21,075 nt of DNA from CAZBYL01 sp964496275 (GCA_964496275.1 CAZBYL010000045.1:1-21075), one strand, 5' to 3'; positions 1 through 7,490 are shown, counted from the stretch's first letter. Program-made: numbers and translations. Notes: a model not told the origin generated them from the letters alone.

Positions 1-142
1 CGGAACAGTGCTCCGTATGCAACGGAACACTGTTCTCATTGCATCGTAATATACATATGGAAGCAAAACTCTCTTTCGCCGCAAGTGCACTCTGAATAGT
101 CACTCTATCCTCTAATGTCAACTGAGTAAATTTCTCTGCCAT
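1..142 (-). pseudogene. IS30-family transposase, 5' fragment (probably disrupted)
   Basis: Reading the minus strand from ATG at 142, the first about 29 residues begin MAEKFTQLTLEDRVTIQSAL and continue AAKESFASI. This is the helix-turn-helix start typical of IS30-family transposases (an LTLEDR-type motif, then a Ser-containing helix before the usual IA..LG). After SFASI the frame stays open but reads CILRCNENSVP, which does not continue the expected family pattern. The similarity therefore ends near position 55, about where a hairpin-bearing segment starts. A GGGGTGATG-type ribosome site precedes the ATG. The window edge cuts the gene, so a shift into another frame further out cannot be excluded. 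The family call rests on a short N-terminal motif only. Confidence 0.6.
3..35. repeat. inverted repeat/hairpin at the break of the IS30 reading frame
   Basis: GAACAGTG at 3-10 pairs with CACTGTTC at 28-35, and TCCGT (12-16) with ACGGA (22-26), around the loop ATGCA. One C/A mismatch (11/27) separates the two helices. It lies exactly where transposase similarity stops, so it could be the end of a second inserted element or a structure inside a degraded one. No T-run follows on either strand, so a terminator is unlikely. Confidence 0.5.
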
Positions 143-205
143 AATGACATCACCCCGGTACAAAGGCCAGTAGACCGGACTGCTATTGCAGTACATCATA
201 ACGCC

Positions 206-263
206 TTGACAAAGTTATCGTGACTGCACCTCCGAGAGAAATTTGTCAAAGTTATCGCAACTG
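206..263. repeat. two 21-bp direct repeats upstream of the IS30 fragment
   Basis: Copies at 206-226 and 243-263 share AAAGTTATCG and differ at 3 of 21 positions (TTGAC/TTGTC at the left, TGACTG/CAACTG at the right), with a 37-bp period. They lie 64-121 bp upstream of the transposase start, where an IS30-type terminal repeat and transposase binding sites would be expected. One copy may be the element's terminal inverted repeat. The other end of the element is outside the window, so this cannot be confirmed here. Confidence 0.45.
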
Positions 264-353
264 TGAGAAGATAGAGGGGGCTAAGTTACTTTGGCAATTA
301 ACCTCTGATTATCTTTTATAATTTTGTTTGTGGTATTGGCGGGGATTATCGTC

Positions 354-359
354 TATAAT
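354..359 (+). promoter_or_regulatory. candidate -10 element upstream of the response-regulator leader
   Basis: A perfect TATAAT lies 44 bp before the ATG at 403. The -35 region is poor (TGGTAT at 331-336, 17 bp upstream), so activator dependence or a chance match are both possible. Apart from this, positions 264-402 contain nothing I recognise. Confidence 0.35.
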
Positions 360-402
360 CTACTGTGTGCCCCGAGTCATCGTGTTCTAAGGAGCTTTCT
401 CT

Positions 403-582
403 ATGGCGGATGACCGATGGGTTTCTTTGGAAACGGAGAAGCCTCCCGTATCCGGAAAGGGGGAAATAAAAAGGCAAAGTTCCGCTTGCCTCCCACCGTC
501 TGTGTATGCAGATAATCCTCCGGCATCGGGGTCAAAACCCATAATAAAGGGGGAGCGCGTATGCGTGTTCTCAAAGTTCTGA
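403..582 (+). CDS. small hypothetical ORF overlapping the response regulator
   Basis: A 59-codon ORF begins with ATG and has a good ribosome site (TAAGGAG, 8 nt upstream). Its peptide starts MADDRWVSLETEKPPVSGKG and is rich in Pro, Ser and Lys, with no membrane segment or motif I recognise. It runs 22 nt into the response-regulator gene in another frame, so its translation could be coupled to the regulator start at 561. It is not the C-terminus of a histidine kinase, because an in-frame stop at 388-390 lies just upstream and no G-box residues are visible. It may be a leader peptide, a remnant or a chance ORF. Confidence 0.3.
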   Translation: MADDRWVSLETEKPPVSGKGEIKRQSSACLPPSVYADNPPASGSKPIIKGERVCVFSKF

Positions 583-1256
583 TCGCAGAGGCGGATCCAC
601 TGCTTCAAAAACTTTATGCAGACCTCATCTCAGAGGAATCCGCTTTTGTAATACTAAAATCCGTGTCCACAGGAACGCAGATGTTTGAAGCTATGCGCTG
701 TGTGGAGGCGGATCTTGTGTTGCTTGATCTGTACCTTAAAGATTTTAACGCGCTTGAAGGGCTTGACGAGCTTAGGAAAGAATTTCCGCGTACGGACTAC
801 ATTGTTGCGTCTTCGGGCGAGAATCCCGACCTTGTACGCAAAGCCCTCTGCCAGGGGGTTTTTGAATACCTGATAAAACCATTTTCTTTTGAGCGGCTGC
901 GCCTTGCCCTCAGAAACTACGCCGTGTACCACAGAAGTCTAAACGACAGGACACGTCCGTGGCAGCAGGAGGATTTGGACTCGCTCATTTCCATGAAAAC
1001 ACGTGATCCCTCTTGGGCGAATAACCGTGCCCTTCCCAAAGGTCTTCAGCTCAAATGTCTGAATGACGTAGAAAAGTTTCTAAAAGATAACCCCGATACA
1101 TTCTCGGCGCAGGAAGTCGGTGACAGTCTCGAGATATCCCGTTCCACTGCGCGCAGGTATCTTGAATTTCTTGTGATGAGCGAGCGTGTGGTTGTTGAAT
1201 ATGCTTACAGAAGAGTCGGCCGTCCCGAAAAAAGATATAGAATGGCTCTTATTTAA
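561..1256 (+). CDS. DcuR/CitB-family response regulator
   Basis: 231 residues. The N-terminal receiver domain (about 4-120) has the phospho-acceptor Asp at D56 (LVLLDLYLKD), a Ser-rich switch (ASSG, about 83-86) and the conserved Lys K106 (YLIKPF). The C-terminal DNA-binding domain (about 155-231) begins LPKGL and contains ISRSTARRYLEFL and GRPEKRYR, the pattern of DcuR, CitB and DctR, which control uptake and use of C4-dicarboxylates or citrate together with a PAS sensor kinase. No kinase gene lies in the window, so partner and target are unknown. One oddity is the acidic pocket, which reads E10-A11-D12 where the family has Glu/Asp-Asp, so the usual Mg-binding Asp may be Ala. A GGGGGAG ribosome site precedes the ATG. 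Confidence 0.85.
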   Translation: MRVLKVLIAEADPLLQKLYADLISEESAFVILKSVSTGTQMFEAMRCVEADLVLLDLYLKDFNALEGLDELRKEFPRTDYIVASSGENPDLVRKALCQGVFEYLIKPFSFERLRLALRNYAVYHRSLNDRTRPWQQEDLDSLISMKTRDPSWANNRALPKGLQLKCLNDVEKFLKDNPDTFSAQEVGDSLEISRSTARRYLEFLVMSERVVVEYAYRRVGRPEKRYRMALI

Positions 1257-1280
1257 TAAACTGAAAATTATAAAATTTGA

Positions 1281-1318
1281 TATAATAAAAGGTGGCCGCC
1301 GCTGTATTTAAGCGCGGC
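1281..1318 (+). promoter_or_regulatory. candidate ilvA promoter (-10) and 5' stem-loop
   Basis: TATAAT occurs at 1281-1286, with no convincing -35. Just past the expected start point is an 8-bp GC-rich stem: 1295-1303 pairs with 1311-1318, with C1299 bulged and a 7-nt loop. No T-run follows, so it is more likely a 5' mRNA structure of ilvA than a terminator for the response regulator, though a weak terminator cannot be ruled out. Confidence 0.35.
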
Positions 1319-1344
1319 TATCTTGATTTGCTGGAGATGAGGGT

Positions 1345-2592
1345 ATGAAAGAAGAAGACGTAAGAAAATATCTCTCTATGTCTGACGAAGAGCACAGGAA
1401 CAATATTCGCCGCGCAGCGGAAAACTTAAAGGGCATAATAAGACCCACCGCGCTGATACGCAGTGACTATTACAGCGGGGAGTATGGCTGTGACATATAC
1501 ATAAAACCCGAGAACCTTCAAGTTACAGGTTCGTTTAAAATCAGAGGCGCCTATAACAAAATATCCAACCTTACCAAAGAAGAGGCCGCAAACGGCATAA
1601 TAGCATCCTCGGCAGGAAATCACGCTCAGGGAGTTGCTTTTTCCGCCCAAAAGAAGGGTATAAAATCGACAATAGTTATGCCGAACGTCACACCTCTGCT
1701 TAAGGTGAATGCGACAAAGGCCTACGGTTCGGACGTCGTGATATATGGGGATGTCTACGATGATGCCTACGCAAAGGCTATGGAGCTTGCTTCGGAGAAG
1801 GGCTACACCTTTGTTCACCCCTTTGACGATTATGACGTGCTTTGCGGTCAGGGGACAATAGGGCTTGAGATACTTGAGGCTCTCGAAGATGTTGACGAAA
1901 TACTTGTTCCGATAGGCGGCGGCGGTCTCATAAGCGGTATAGCGCTTGCCGTAAAAACGGTTCGCCCTGATATTAAGGTGATAGGAGTCTCTCCAGTCGG
2001 CTCTATGGCGATGAAAATATCTCTTGAAGAAAGGCACGTAACCCGCCTATCATCCGTAAAGACGAGCGCGGAGGGTGTGGCTGTCAGACAGCCCGGAGAC
2101 CTTACCTTTGCTCTTGCGGGAAAATATGTGGACGAAATTATCACAATAACGGAAAAAGATATCATGGAAGCCGTTCTTGTGGTGCTGGAGAAACATAAAC
2201 TCATAGCTGAAACTGCGGGAGTTGTTCCCCTTGCGGGAGTCAAAAAACGCGCAAAACCGGGCAAGAAAATAGTCTGCCTTATGAGCGGCGGCAATATTGA
2301 TGTCGTGACGATATCTTCGATAATAAATCAGGGGCTCATAAGCAGGGGACGCATAATGTGTTTCAGCGTAGAACTTCCGGACAAGCCCGGTCAGCTTGTG
2401 AAGGTTGCAAAGATAGTCGCGGACAATATGGCTAACGTCATAGAGCTGCAGCACAACCAGTTCAAAGCCATAGACCGCTATTCAAACAAAGTTATGCTCG
2501 AAGTTACGGTTGAGACAAACGGCCATGAACATATAAAGCAGCTCATCGAAGCTCTCGAGGATAACAACTTTACCGTAAACAGAATATACTGA
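1345..2592 (+). CDS. ilvA: threonine ammonia-lyase (threonine dehydratase) with ACT domain
   Basis: 415 residues, the usual length of the short (TdcB/catabolic-type) enzymes that carry a single C-terminal ACT domain. It deaminates L-threonine to 2-oxobutanoate and ammonia in the cytoplasm, feeding isoleucine synthesis or 2-oxobutanoate fermentation. The PLP lysine is K65 in TGSFKIRGAYNK. SAGNHAQGV binds the substrate carboxylate, and the Gly-rich PIGGGGLISG binds the PLP phosphate. The ACT domain (about 335-415) begins CFSVELPDKPGQL and suggests allosteric control. The start has a GGAGATGAGGG ribosome site. The nearby azlCD exporter and ilvE support a branched-chain amino-acid context. Whether it is biosynthetic or catabolic cannot be told from sequence; a tdcB-like role is an alternative. 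Confidence 0.93.
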   Translation: MKEEDVRKYLSMSDEEHRNNIRRAAENLKGIIRPTALIRSDYYSGEYGCDIYIKPENLQVTGSFKIRGAYNKISNLTKEEAANGIIASSAGNHAQGVAFSAQKKGIKSTIVMPNVTPLLKVNATKAYGSDVVIYGDVYDDAYAKAMELASEKGYTFVHPFDDYDVLCGQGTIGLEILEALEDVDEILVPIGGGGLISGIALAVKTVRPDIKVIGVSPVGSMAMKISLEERHVTRLSSVKTSAEGVAVRQPGDLTFALAGKYVDEIITITEKDIMEAVLVVLEKHKLIAETAGVVPLAGVKKRAKPGKKIVCLMSGGNIDVVTISSIINQGLISRGRIMCFSVELPDKPGQLVKVAKIVADNMANVIELQHNQFKAIDRYSNKVMLEVTVETNGHEHIKQLIEALEDNNFTVNRIY

Positions 2593-2601
2593 TAACCAAA
2601 A

Positions 2602-2651
2602 AGAGCGCAGGCTGCACGTCCCCTTGCCGTGGTGTGTGCGGCCTGCGCTCT
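2602..2651. terminator. hairpin terminator between ilvA and azlD (probably bidirectional)
   Basis: AGAGCGCAGGC (2602-2612) pairs perfectly with GCCTGCGCTCT (2641-2651), extended by TGCAC/GTGTG-type pairing inside. On the minus strand it follows the azlD stop by 6 nt and is followed by TTTTTGG, a good intrinsic terminator. On the plus strand it follows ilvA by 9 nt, with only a short T-rich tail. Confidence 0.8.
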
Positions 2652-2657
2652 CTTGCT

Positions 2658-2963
2658 TTACAGAGCAAACTGCGCCGCAAGGAACGCGGCGAAAATACCT
2701 CCGAGCAAAACAGTCAGTATCCCTTTTCCGAACCAGGCAAGAATAAGAGCTGCTGCAGTCCCTACAGCGGAGCTGACCGCGTTGCCTGTCGACGTGAGCA
2801 CGTCCGGAAATATCAGCGCGCCAAGCACAGCAAACGGTACGTAGTGCAAAAAAGATTCCGCAAAAGGGGGCAGTGATCTGCCTCTGAGAAAAAAAATCGG
2901 AAGTATTCTGGAAGATGCGGTGACAAGCATCATCATTAACGAGAGGACAAATATATTATTCAT
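2658..2963 (-). CDS. azlD: AzlD-family branched-chain amino-acid exporter subunit
   Basis: 101 residues, nearly all hydrophobic, with about three to four membrane segments. The pattern (N-terminal MMMLVTASSRILPIFFLRGR, then LPPFAESFLHYVPFAVLGAL) matches the AzlD family, the small partner of AzlC in branched-chain amino-acid and azaleucine export. Its ATG is within the last codons of azlC (8-nt overlap), with an AAGGAG ribosome site inside azlC, so the two subunits are probably made in coupled fashion. A terminator follows directly. Confidence 0.9.
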   Translation of the reverse strand: MNNIFVLSLMMMLVTASSRILPIFFLRGRSLPPFAESFLHYVPFAVLGALIFPDVLTSTGNAVSSAVGTAAALILAWFGKGILTVLLGGIFAAFLAAQFAL

Positions 2964-3696
2964 TGCCGGAATTTCTCCTTATGGGAAACACGACAGCTCC
3001 CAGCAGCGCCGCAATACCTGCCGTAAGCATTATCGCAAGCCCCTTGTTCAGCATGGCATTTATACAGGGAACCCACTTTATGTACGCGCTCAGCGCCATA
3101 GCAGCGGCCGCAACCACCATACCGCCCCGGTTCTTCCTCGCGGCCGGAACCAAGAGTCCTATGAACAGAGCGTATACGGCTATTCCCATACTGTCCTGCA
3201 CCGCGTCCGGCAAAAATGCCGTGCCGGCCCAACCCAGTGCCGTGCCTAATGTCCACGTAAGGTGTCCCGGCAAGTTCAGCCCCATTTCAAATTCGCTTGA
3301 AAGCTTATCCTCTTTTTGCATAGCCGCGACGCTGAAGCTCTCATCCGTTAGTTCAAAGCACATCCATGCCTTCTTAGGCAGACTTGTTTCCGGCAGAAAT
3401 TTCTTTGCAATTGCAAACGACATCATAACATGGCGCAGATTCAGCACCCATGTCGCCAAAATTATTTCAGGCAGCGCGGCTCCCAACATGTGAAGGTTTA
3501 CCGCGACAAACTGGCTGGCTCCGGCAAAAACCACGGCGGACATGAAAAGACTCTCCCAAACGGTAAGTCCGGCTGTTTTTGCAAGTATTCCGAACGCGAC
3601 CGCTGACGGTATGTAGCCAAAAGCAATGGGAGAGCCTGTTTTAACACCGTTAATAAAGCCTCGCGCAACACTCTGTTCAGGTATTTTATTTTCCAC
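2956..3696 (-). CDS. azlC: AzlC-family branched-chain amino-acid exporter, large subunit
   Basis: 246 residues. The N-terminal motif GFINGVKTGSPIAFGYIPSAVAFGILAKTAG, followed by LFMSAVVFAGASQFVAVNL and a run of hydrophobic helices, is characteristic of AzlC (LIV-E family) inner-membrane proteins that export branched-chain amino acids with AzlD. The start is GTG at 3696, supported by AGGGAGG 7 nt upstream. It forms a two-gene unit with azlD and converges on ilvA, which makes the isoleucine precursor. Export of excess branched-chain amino acids is the likely role (family knowledge plus context). No clear promoter is visible in the 98 bp separating it from the next minus-strand gene. Confidence 0.92.
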   Translation of the reverse strand: MENKIPEQSVARGFINGVKTGSPIAFGYIPSAVAFGILAKTAGLTVWESLFMSAVVFAGASQFVAVNLHMLGAALPEIILATWVLNLRHVMMSFAIAKKFLPETSLPKKAWMCFELTDESFSVAAMQKEDKLSSEFEMGLNLPGHLTWTLGTALGWAGTAFLPDAVQDSMGIAVYALFIGLLVPAARKNRGGMVVAAAAMALSAYIKWVPCINAMLNKGLAIMLTAGIAALLGAVVFPIRRNSGNE

Positions 3697-3794
3697 TAAA
3701 GCGCCTCCCTTTAATATAACAAGAGATGATTGTAAGAGCAGAAGGGAGCCGTGTCAAATGCTGGTGAGAGCGAATGTTTTACAGCAAAGGGCGG

Positions 3795-6700
3795 TTATGC
3801 CCTGTCTTGGTCGCCCCATTTCATCTTCTCAAACTGCATTAAGGTGAACCAAGCGAGCATTTTTCCCGCGTTTTTGAGTGTGGAAATATCTTTTTGAGTG
3901 AGTTTAGTATTTTTGCCGCACACATCATAGCCCAAAAACCCTTTAAATTTACAATCTTTCATTATTGCGATCTGGAGCACAAAGACAATATCCTGTTTTA
4001 CGAAGCAGCTTCTTAACGGCTCTTCCAATTCGCCTGTATTTGCCATGAAGCAGCTTGAGTCGTCAAAATTTTCTTCATAATCAGGTCTGTCCGCAATGCT
4101 GATTCCATTGGCTAACATCTCTGTATTGTATGAGACATTATCTCCGCACATCTCAAACAGCTCATCGTATCCGCTGTTGTCATCTCGAAGTTTGAACACA
4201 TAGGCTCTGGAGAGGTTGAAATGGCTCACCAAAAGCTCCATCGCGCACTTTATTGCATCAATTGTATTGCCGGATGTGTAAAGTAATGTAAAAATATAGC
4301 GCAGCTGATTCTCGGCGAAAGAGTCGCGAATCAGTTTTGGCGTTTTTGCCGCATCAGGCCTCGTCTGCTCCCGATCAGCCATGTCTCCCATAGAGTCGTT
4401 ATATATGCTGAAGGTGTTTTTGCCCTTATCTTTGGACTTGTAAAGAGCCGTGTCCGCTTTTCTGTACATTTCGCCGAAGGTCATATCTCCGTTGCGCGAT
4501 AACGCTATCCCCACGCTTGCGGATATAGAGAAGTTTGATACGCTGTTTTTATGAATTGCTTCTATTGACCTGCACAATTCAGCAGCCTTTTTTGCTGCCA
4601 TATCCGCAGAAGAAATGTCCTTTACGAGCACCATAAACTCGTCCCCGCCTATTCTGCCCACGATATCGCTGCTTCTGAATATTGCAGTCAACTTCTTCGC
4701 AGCTTCAGAGAGCAGAGCGTCTCCGAAGACGTGTCCCATAGAATCGTTCGCCAGCTTAAAGTTGTCGAGGTCGATAATCATAAGAGCGTCTATTTTCTCT
4801 TCCCCGCACTCTGTACTCGAAAGGAGAGCTTGAGAAATGAGAGTTTCTGTCGTAGTTTTGTTATACAGGCCTGTGAGAGTGTCCCTCAAAGCTTTGTCCG
4901 TGAGAGCAGTCTCTTCTTCGACAGAATCGTTAATGTCCCTGATAAACCACATCGTGCGGACAGATTCATCTGCCGGGTTCATAAATATTGTGATGTGAGC
5001 CAGTGTCCAGCGATATGGGGAATCTTCCGTATCTCGTTTTCTGTATTGTATGTCCATCTCGCTTATGCCGTGCTCCAGCAGTGTCTTAATGCCGTTTTCC
5101 GTAGATACGGAGAGGTATTTTTCAGCATCATCCGGGTGTATTTTCTTTGCCTTAAATTCACACTCGTGCTCATCGTATTTTGAGCCTACAGTGTCAGGGG
5201 ATGCGCTGTTTGCAATGATTATATTGTGTGTTATGTCGAACTCGCAGTGTATTTCATAAAGCTTGATAAGCGTATCTCTGAACTTTAGAGCGCGTTTGTA
5301 ATTTATTTCAACGGTCTTTTGGTGGGTGATGTCATCCACCACGCCTATCACCTTAATAAGCTGTCCATCTGTGCTGTATATACCGGTGATGTGATTTTTT
5401 GTATAAAATAGCTCGCCTGTTGGCGCCGTATATGGAAACTCTTTCTCGCAGTGCGGAGATTTTTTTGATATTTCGGATACCATTTTAAAAAATGCCGGAG
5501 CCCAGCCGTTTGTTTTACTGAAATTTTTTATGGTGGGCGGAATGCCGAATCTGCTTGTCGCCCTTTCGCTGATGTATACGATATCCTCGGCAACATCATA
5601 CTCGACGACATATATATTGGACTGGGAAATTGCGACGCTGTAGCGTTCTTCGCTTATCCTAAGTTCCCGTGAGGCATTCTCCATTTCGGTAATATCCATT
5701 ACAGTGCAGGACATGAGGACACTTCCGTCCTCATCATGGAGTATACCGCCGCGGTTCAGCACATATATAAGTCCGCCGTCCTTAACGGACATTTTATATA
5801 TTGCCTCAAAATTGCCATCGGATTCCACCCTGTCGAGAATGTATTTTTTTACTCTGCTGCGATCCTCTTCACTGATGGTATTCCAAATACTGTTTTTATA
5901 CGCATGTACTACATTTTTATCGTTGTACCCGGTCAGCTCAGAAAAACCGCTGCTCGTGAAGATAAATTTTCCGTCGTTGTCCTTATTGCAAAGTATAAAT
6001 CCGCCCGGGATGCTGTTTATCAGATTGTTGGTTGTATTATATGAGGAGGAGAGTGTGTTTATTGATTTTTGTTCCTTGTAGATTACATATAGAATGAGAA
6101 GTAAAAAAAGAACGCCGATGCTCATGATGAGAGAGACGGCTCCCTCTCTGACACCGCTGGTCATGGTCTTTATATAGTTTGCAGACACCAAAATGCAGAC
6201 ATTGGTATCCTCTACAGGTACGTGGCGAATAAAAGCAAGCTTCTCATCTCCGTCTGCTGAGAAAGAAAAAGAAATCTCTCTTTCTTCTTTGACGGCGTTT
6301 ATCACATCATCAACTGTAGTATCGCTTGTAAAGGAGGCATGCTTCAACATTTCAAAAAGATTGTCATTGTAGCAGCTCAGCGTCGTATCGTCGGTATGTG
6401 TACAGAGAAGGCACTGCCCATTTCTGTTGATTAGAATGGAATTGCCCATCCCCTTAAAAATCTTCTGATCGATGATGTATTTTGCCCTGTTACCCAAAAT
6501 GAGGGCTCTGAGATTTGCCGTAACGACTCCATTTTCATATATAGGGACAATAATGGCCATGTACTCCTTGTTTGCAATAGAACGGTGCAGCACTACCGTT
6601 TTTGAAGAAAATTGAACGGACATAGCAGGTTGGGGTATATCAATATTCAGTGCTGTAACAAAGGTCTTATTGGGAAATACTATAGCCATTCCCACGATAT

Positions 6701-7010
6701 CTTTTTTGTTCGGTGTGCTCCTGATAAGTTCGAGCGCTCTCTGAGATCTCGGCCCGCCGACTTCGGATATCTGGCTTGCCGTGGCGCGCACAAAACTCAC
6801 AAGGACATTAATTTCATCCTCTATATTGGATGCGTACATATCTGCAATCTCGGACATTTTGCTGTACTCTCGAGCTACTCTCTTACTCTCTACCTCATTG
6901 CTAAAATCGCGAATGAAGTATACCGCCAAAAGAGCAACAAACAACAGTCCGCAGATATAAATAAAAGCGTCGTTGATGAGTGTTTTATTATTGTGATATC
7001 TATTACTCAC
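3795..7010 (-). CDS. membrane diguanylate cyclase with sensor, PAS repeats, GGDEF and C-terminal GAF-like domain
   Basis: 1071 residues, made from a GTG start with GAGGAA 7 nt upstream. Order: a membrane segment (about 13-33); a large extracytoplasmic Cache-like sensor region (about 35-285); a second membrane segment (about 289-312); three PAS-like regions (about 326-445, 453-570, 580-700); a GGDEF domain (about 708-870); and a further region (about 890-1071) resembling GAF. The active site is intact, with GGDEF at 788-792 and the metal-site motif DLDNFK. RSSD (779-782), five residues before GGDEF, is a c-di-GMP inhibitory site. The protein should therefore make c-di-GMP from two GTP, in response to an external ligand, with product inhibition. 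There is no EAL domain. A sensor domain after GGDEF is uncommon. The ligand cannot be inferred. It is likely a single-gene transcript. Confidence 0.9.
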   Translation of the reverse strand: MSNRYHNNKTLINDAFIYICGLLFVALLAVYFIRDFSNEVESKRVAREYSKMSEIADMYASNIEDEINVLVSFVRATASQISEVGGPRSQRALELIRSTPNKKDIVGMAIVFPNKTFVTALNIDIPQPAMSVQFSSKTVVLHRSIANKEYMAIIVPIYENGVVTANLRALILGNRAKYIIDQKIFKGMGNSILINRNGQCLLCTHTDDTTLSCYNDNLFEMLKHASFTSDTTVDDVINAVKEEREISFSFSADGDEKLAFIRHVPVEDTNVCILVSANYIKTMTSGVREGAVSLIMSIGVLFLLLILYVIYKEQKSINTLSSSYNTTNNLINSIPGGFILCNKDNDGKFIFTSSGFSELTGYNDKNVVHAYKNSIWNTISEEDRSRVKKYILDRVESDGNFEAIYKMSVKDGGLIYVLNRGGILHDEDGSVLMSCTVMDITEMENASRELRISEERYSVAISQSNIYVVEYDVAEDIVYISERATSRFGIPPTIKNFSKTNGWAPAFFKMVSEISKKSPHCEKEFPYTAPTGELFYTKNHITGIYSTDGQLIKVIGVVDDITHQKTVEINYKRALKFRDTLIKLYEIHCEFDITHNIIIANSASPDTVGSKYDEHECEFKAKKIHPDDAEKYLSVSTENGIKTLLEHGISEMDIQYRKRDTEDSPYRWTLAHITIFMNPADESVRTMWFIRDINDSVEEETALTDKALRDTLTGLYNKTTTETLISQALLSSTECGEEKIDALMIIDLDNFKLANDSMGHVFGDALLSEAAKKLTAIFRSSDIVGRIGGDEFMVLVKDISSADMAAKKAAELCRSIEAIHKNSVSNFSISASVGIALSRNGDMTFGEMYRKADTALYKSKDKGKNTFSIYNDSMGDMADREQTRPDAAKTPKLIRDSFAENQLRYIFTLLYTSGNTIDAIKCAMELLVSHFNLSRAYVFKLRDDNSGYDELFEMCGDNVSYNTEMLANGISIADRPDYEENFDDSSCFMANTGELEEPLRSCFVKQDIVFVLQIAIMKDCKFKGFLGYDVCGKNTKLTQKDISTLKNAGKMLAWFTLMQFEKMKWGDQDRA

Positions 7011-7284
7011 AAATATTCCTCACTATACATAAGGACACTGTGATTTTAGAGATATATATAACAAGAAGTACCCTCCTTCACGAAAATCAGAACGGTATCT
7101 ATTATTATACAACAAATCAATAACTGCATGTGTTTTTTGTTTTGAGGAGTTAAGAATTGAGAGGAATCCGCCCACGGCACCGGTTCAGAGTTTGTCAATT
7201 TTGATTTATTGAACCCTTTCTGAACCTGTGCTTGCATGTAACAATAACGTGTGCTTCCCTTGCTTCTCAGTTTTGAGAAGTGAA
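7011..7284. other. intergenic region upstream of the diguanylate cyclase
   Basis: AT-rich, with no convincing gene. A minus-strand TATAAT (7109-7104) lies about 95 bp before the cyclase start, but no good -35 precedes it. An inverted repeat GGTTCAGA (7182-7189)/TCTGAACC (7219-7226) encloses 29 bp. A shorter stem CTTCTCA (7263-7269)/TGAGAAG (7274-7280) lies just after the small minus-strand gene and could end its transcript, though it lacks a T-run. Confidence 0.4.
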
Positions 7285-7413
7285 TTAGTTCGATGTACTG
7301 CGCATTACGATGTGTTCCACCGGCATTCCGTTTTCAAGCTCGGCTGTAACAAAACGCCCTTCGGGTGTCATCCAGTAGGGCTGACCCGAAATGTAAACCA
7401 ACTTATTGCTCAT
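7285..7413 (-). CDS. small protein of 42 residues, unknown function
   Basis: The minus-strand ORF starts at ATG 7413 and ends with TAA at 7285. The peptide starts MSNKLVYISGQPYWMTPEGR and ends in EHIVMRSTSN. It is soluble-looking and balanced in composition, with no Cys, no signal peptide and no membrane segment. Support for a real gene is strong for its size: GGAGGTGA with a 4-nt spacer to ATG, and upstream a near-perfect sigma-70 promoter. It faces away from the zinc-uptake operon, sharing its regulatory region, and lies ahead of the diguanylate cyclase on the same strand. I do not recognise the family. It could be a small regulator or adaptor. The Tyr-Trp/Pro-Glu-Gly pattern resembles a compact beta fold, but that is only an impression. 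Confidence 0.65.
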   Translation of the reverse strand: MSNKLVYISGQPYWMTPEGRFVTAELENGMPVEHIVMRSTSN

Positions 7414-7462
7414 TAAATCACCTCCGTTTATAAAATAGGCAGCAATCTTCTGCCAAACGATA

Positions 7463-7490
7463 ATTATAGGACAAATATATTCTGTGTCAA
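7463..7490 (-). promoter_or_regulatory. sigma-70 promoter of the 42-aa gene
   Basis: On the minus strand TTGACA (7490-7485) and TATAAT (7468-7463) are both perfect hexamers with a 16-bp spacer. The start of transcription would be near 7456, giving a leader of about 43 nt that contains a small GGCAG/CTGCC stem (7438-7442/7450-7454) and the GGAGGTGA ribosome site. Confidence 0.8.

Noticed and set aside
3788..3803. AGGGC/GCCCT stem at the end of the diguanylate cyclase gene as a terminator
   Set aside because: It has only five base pairs, overlaps the stop codon, and no T-run follows on the minus strand.
7046..7237. 63-codon minus-strand ORF before the diguanylate cyclase
   Set aside because: No ribosome site was found, it overlaps the probable promoter region, and its composition looks random.
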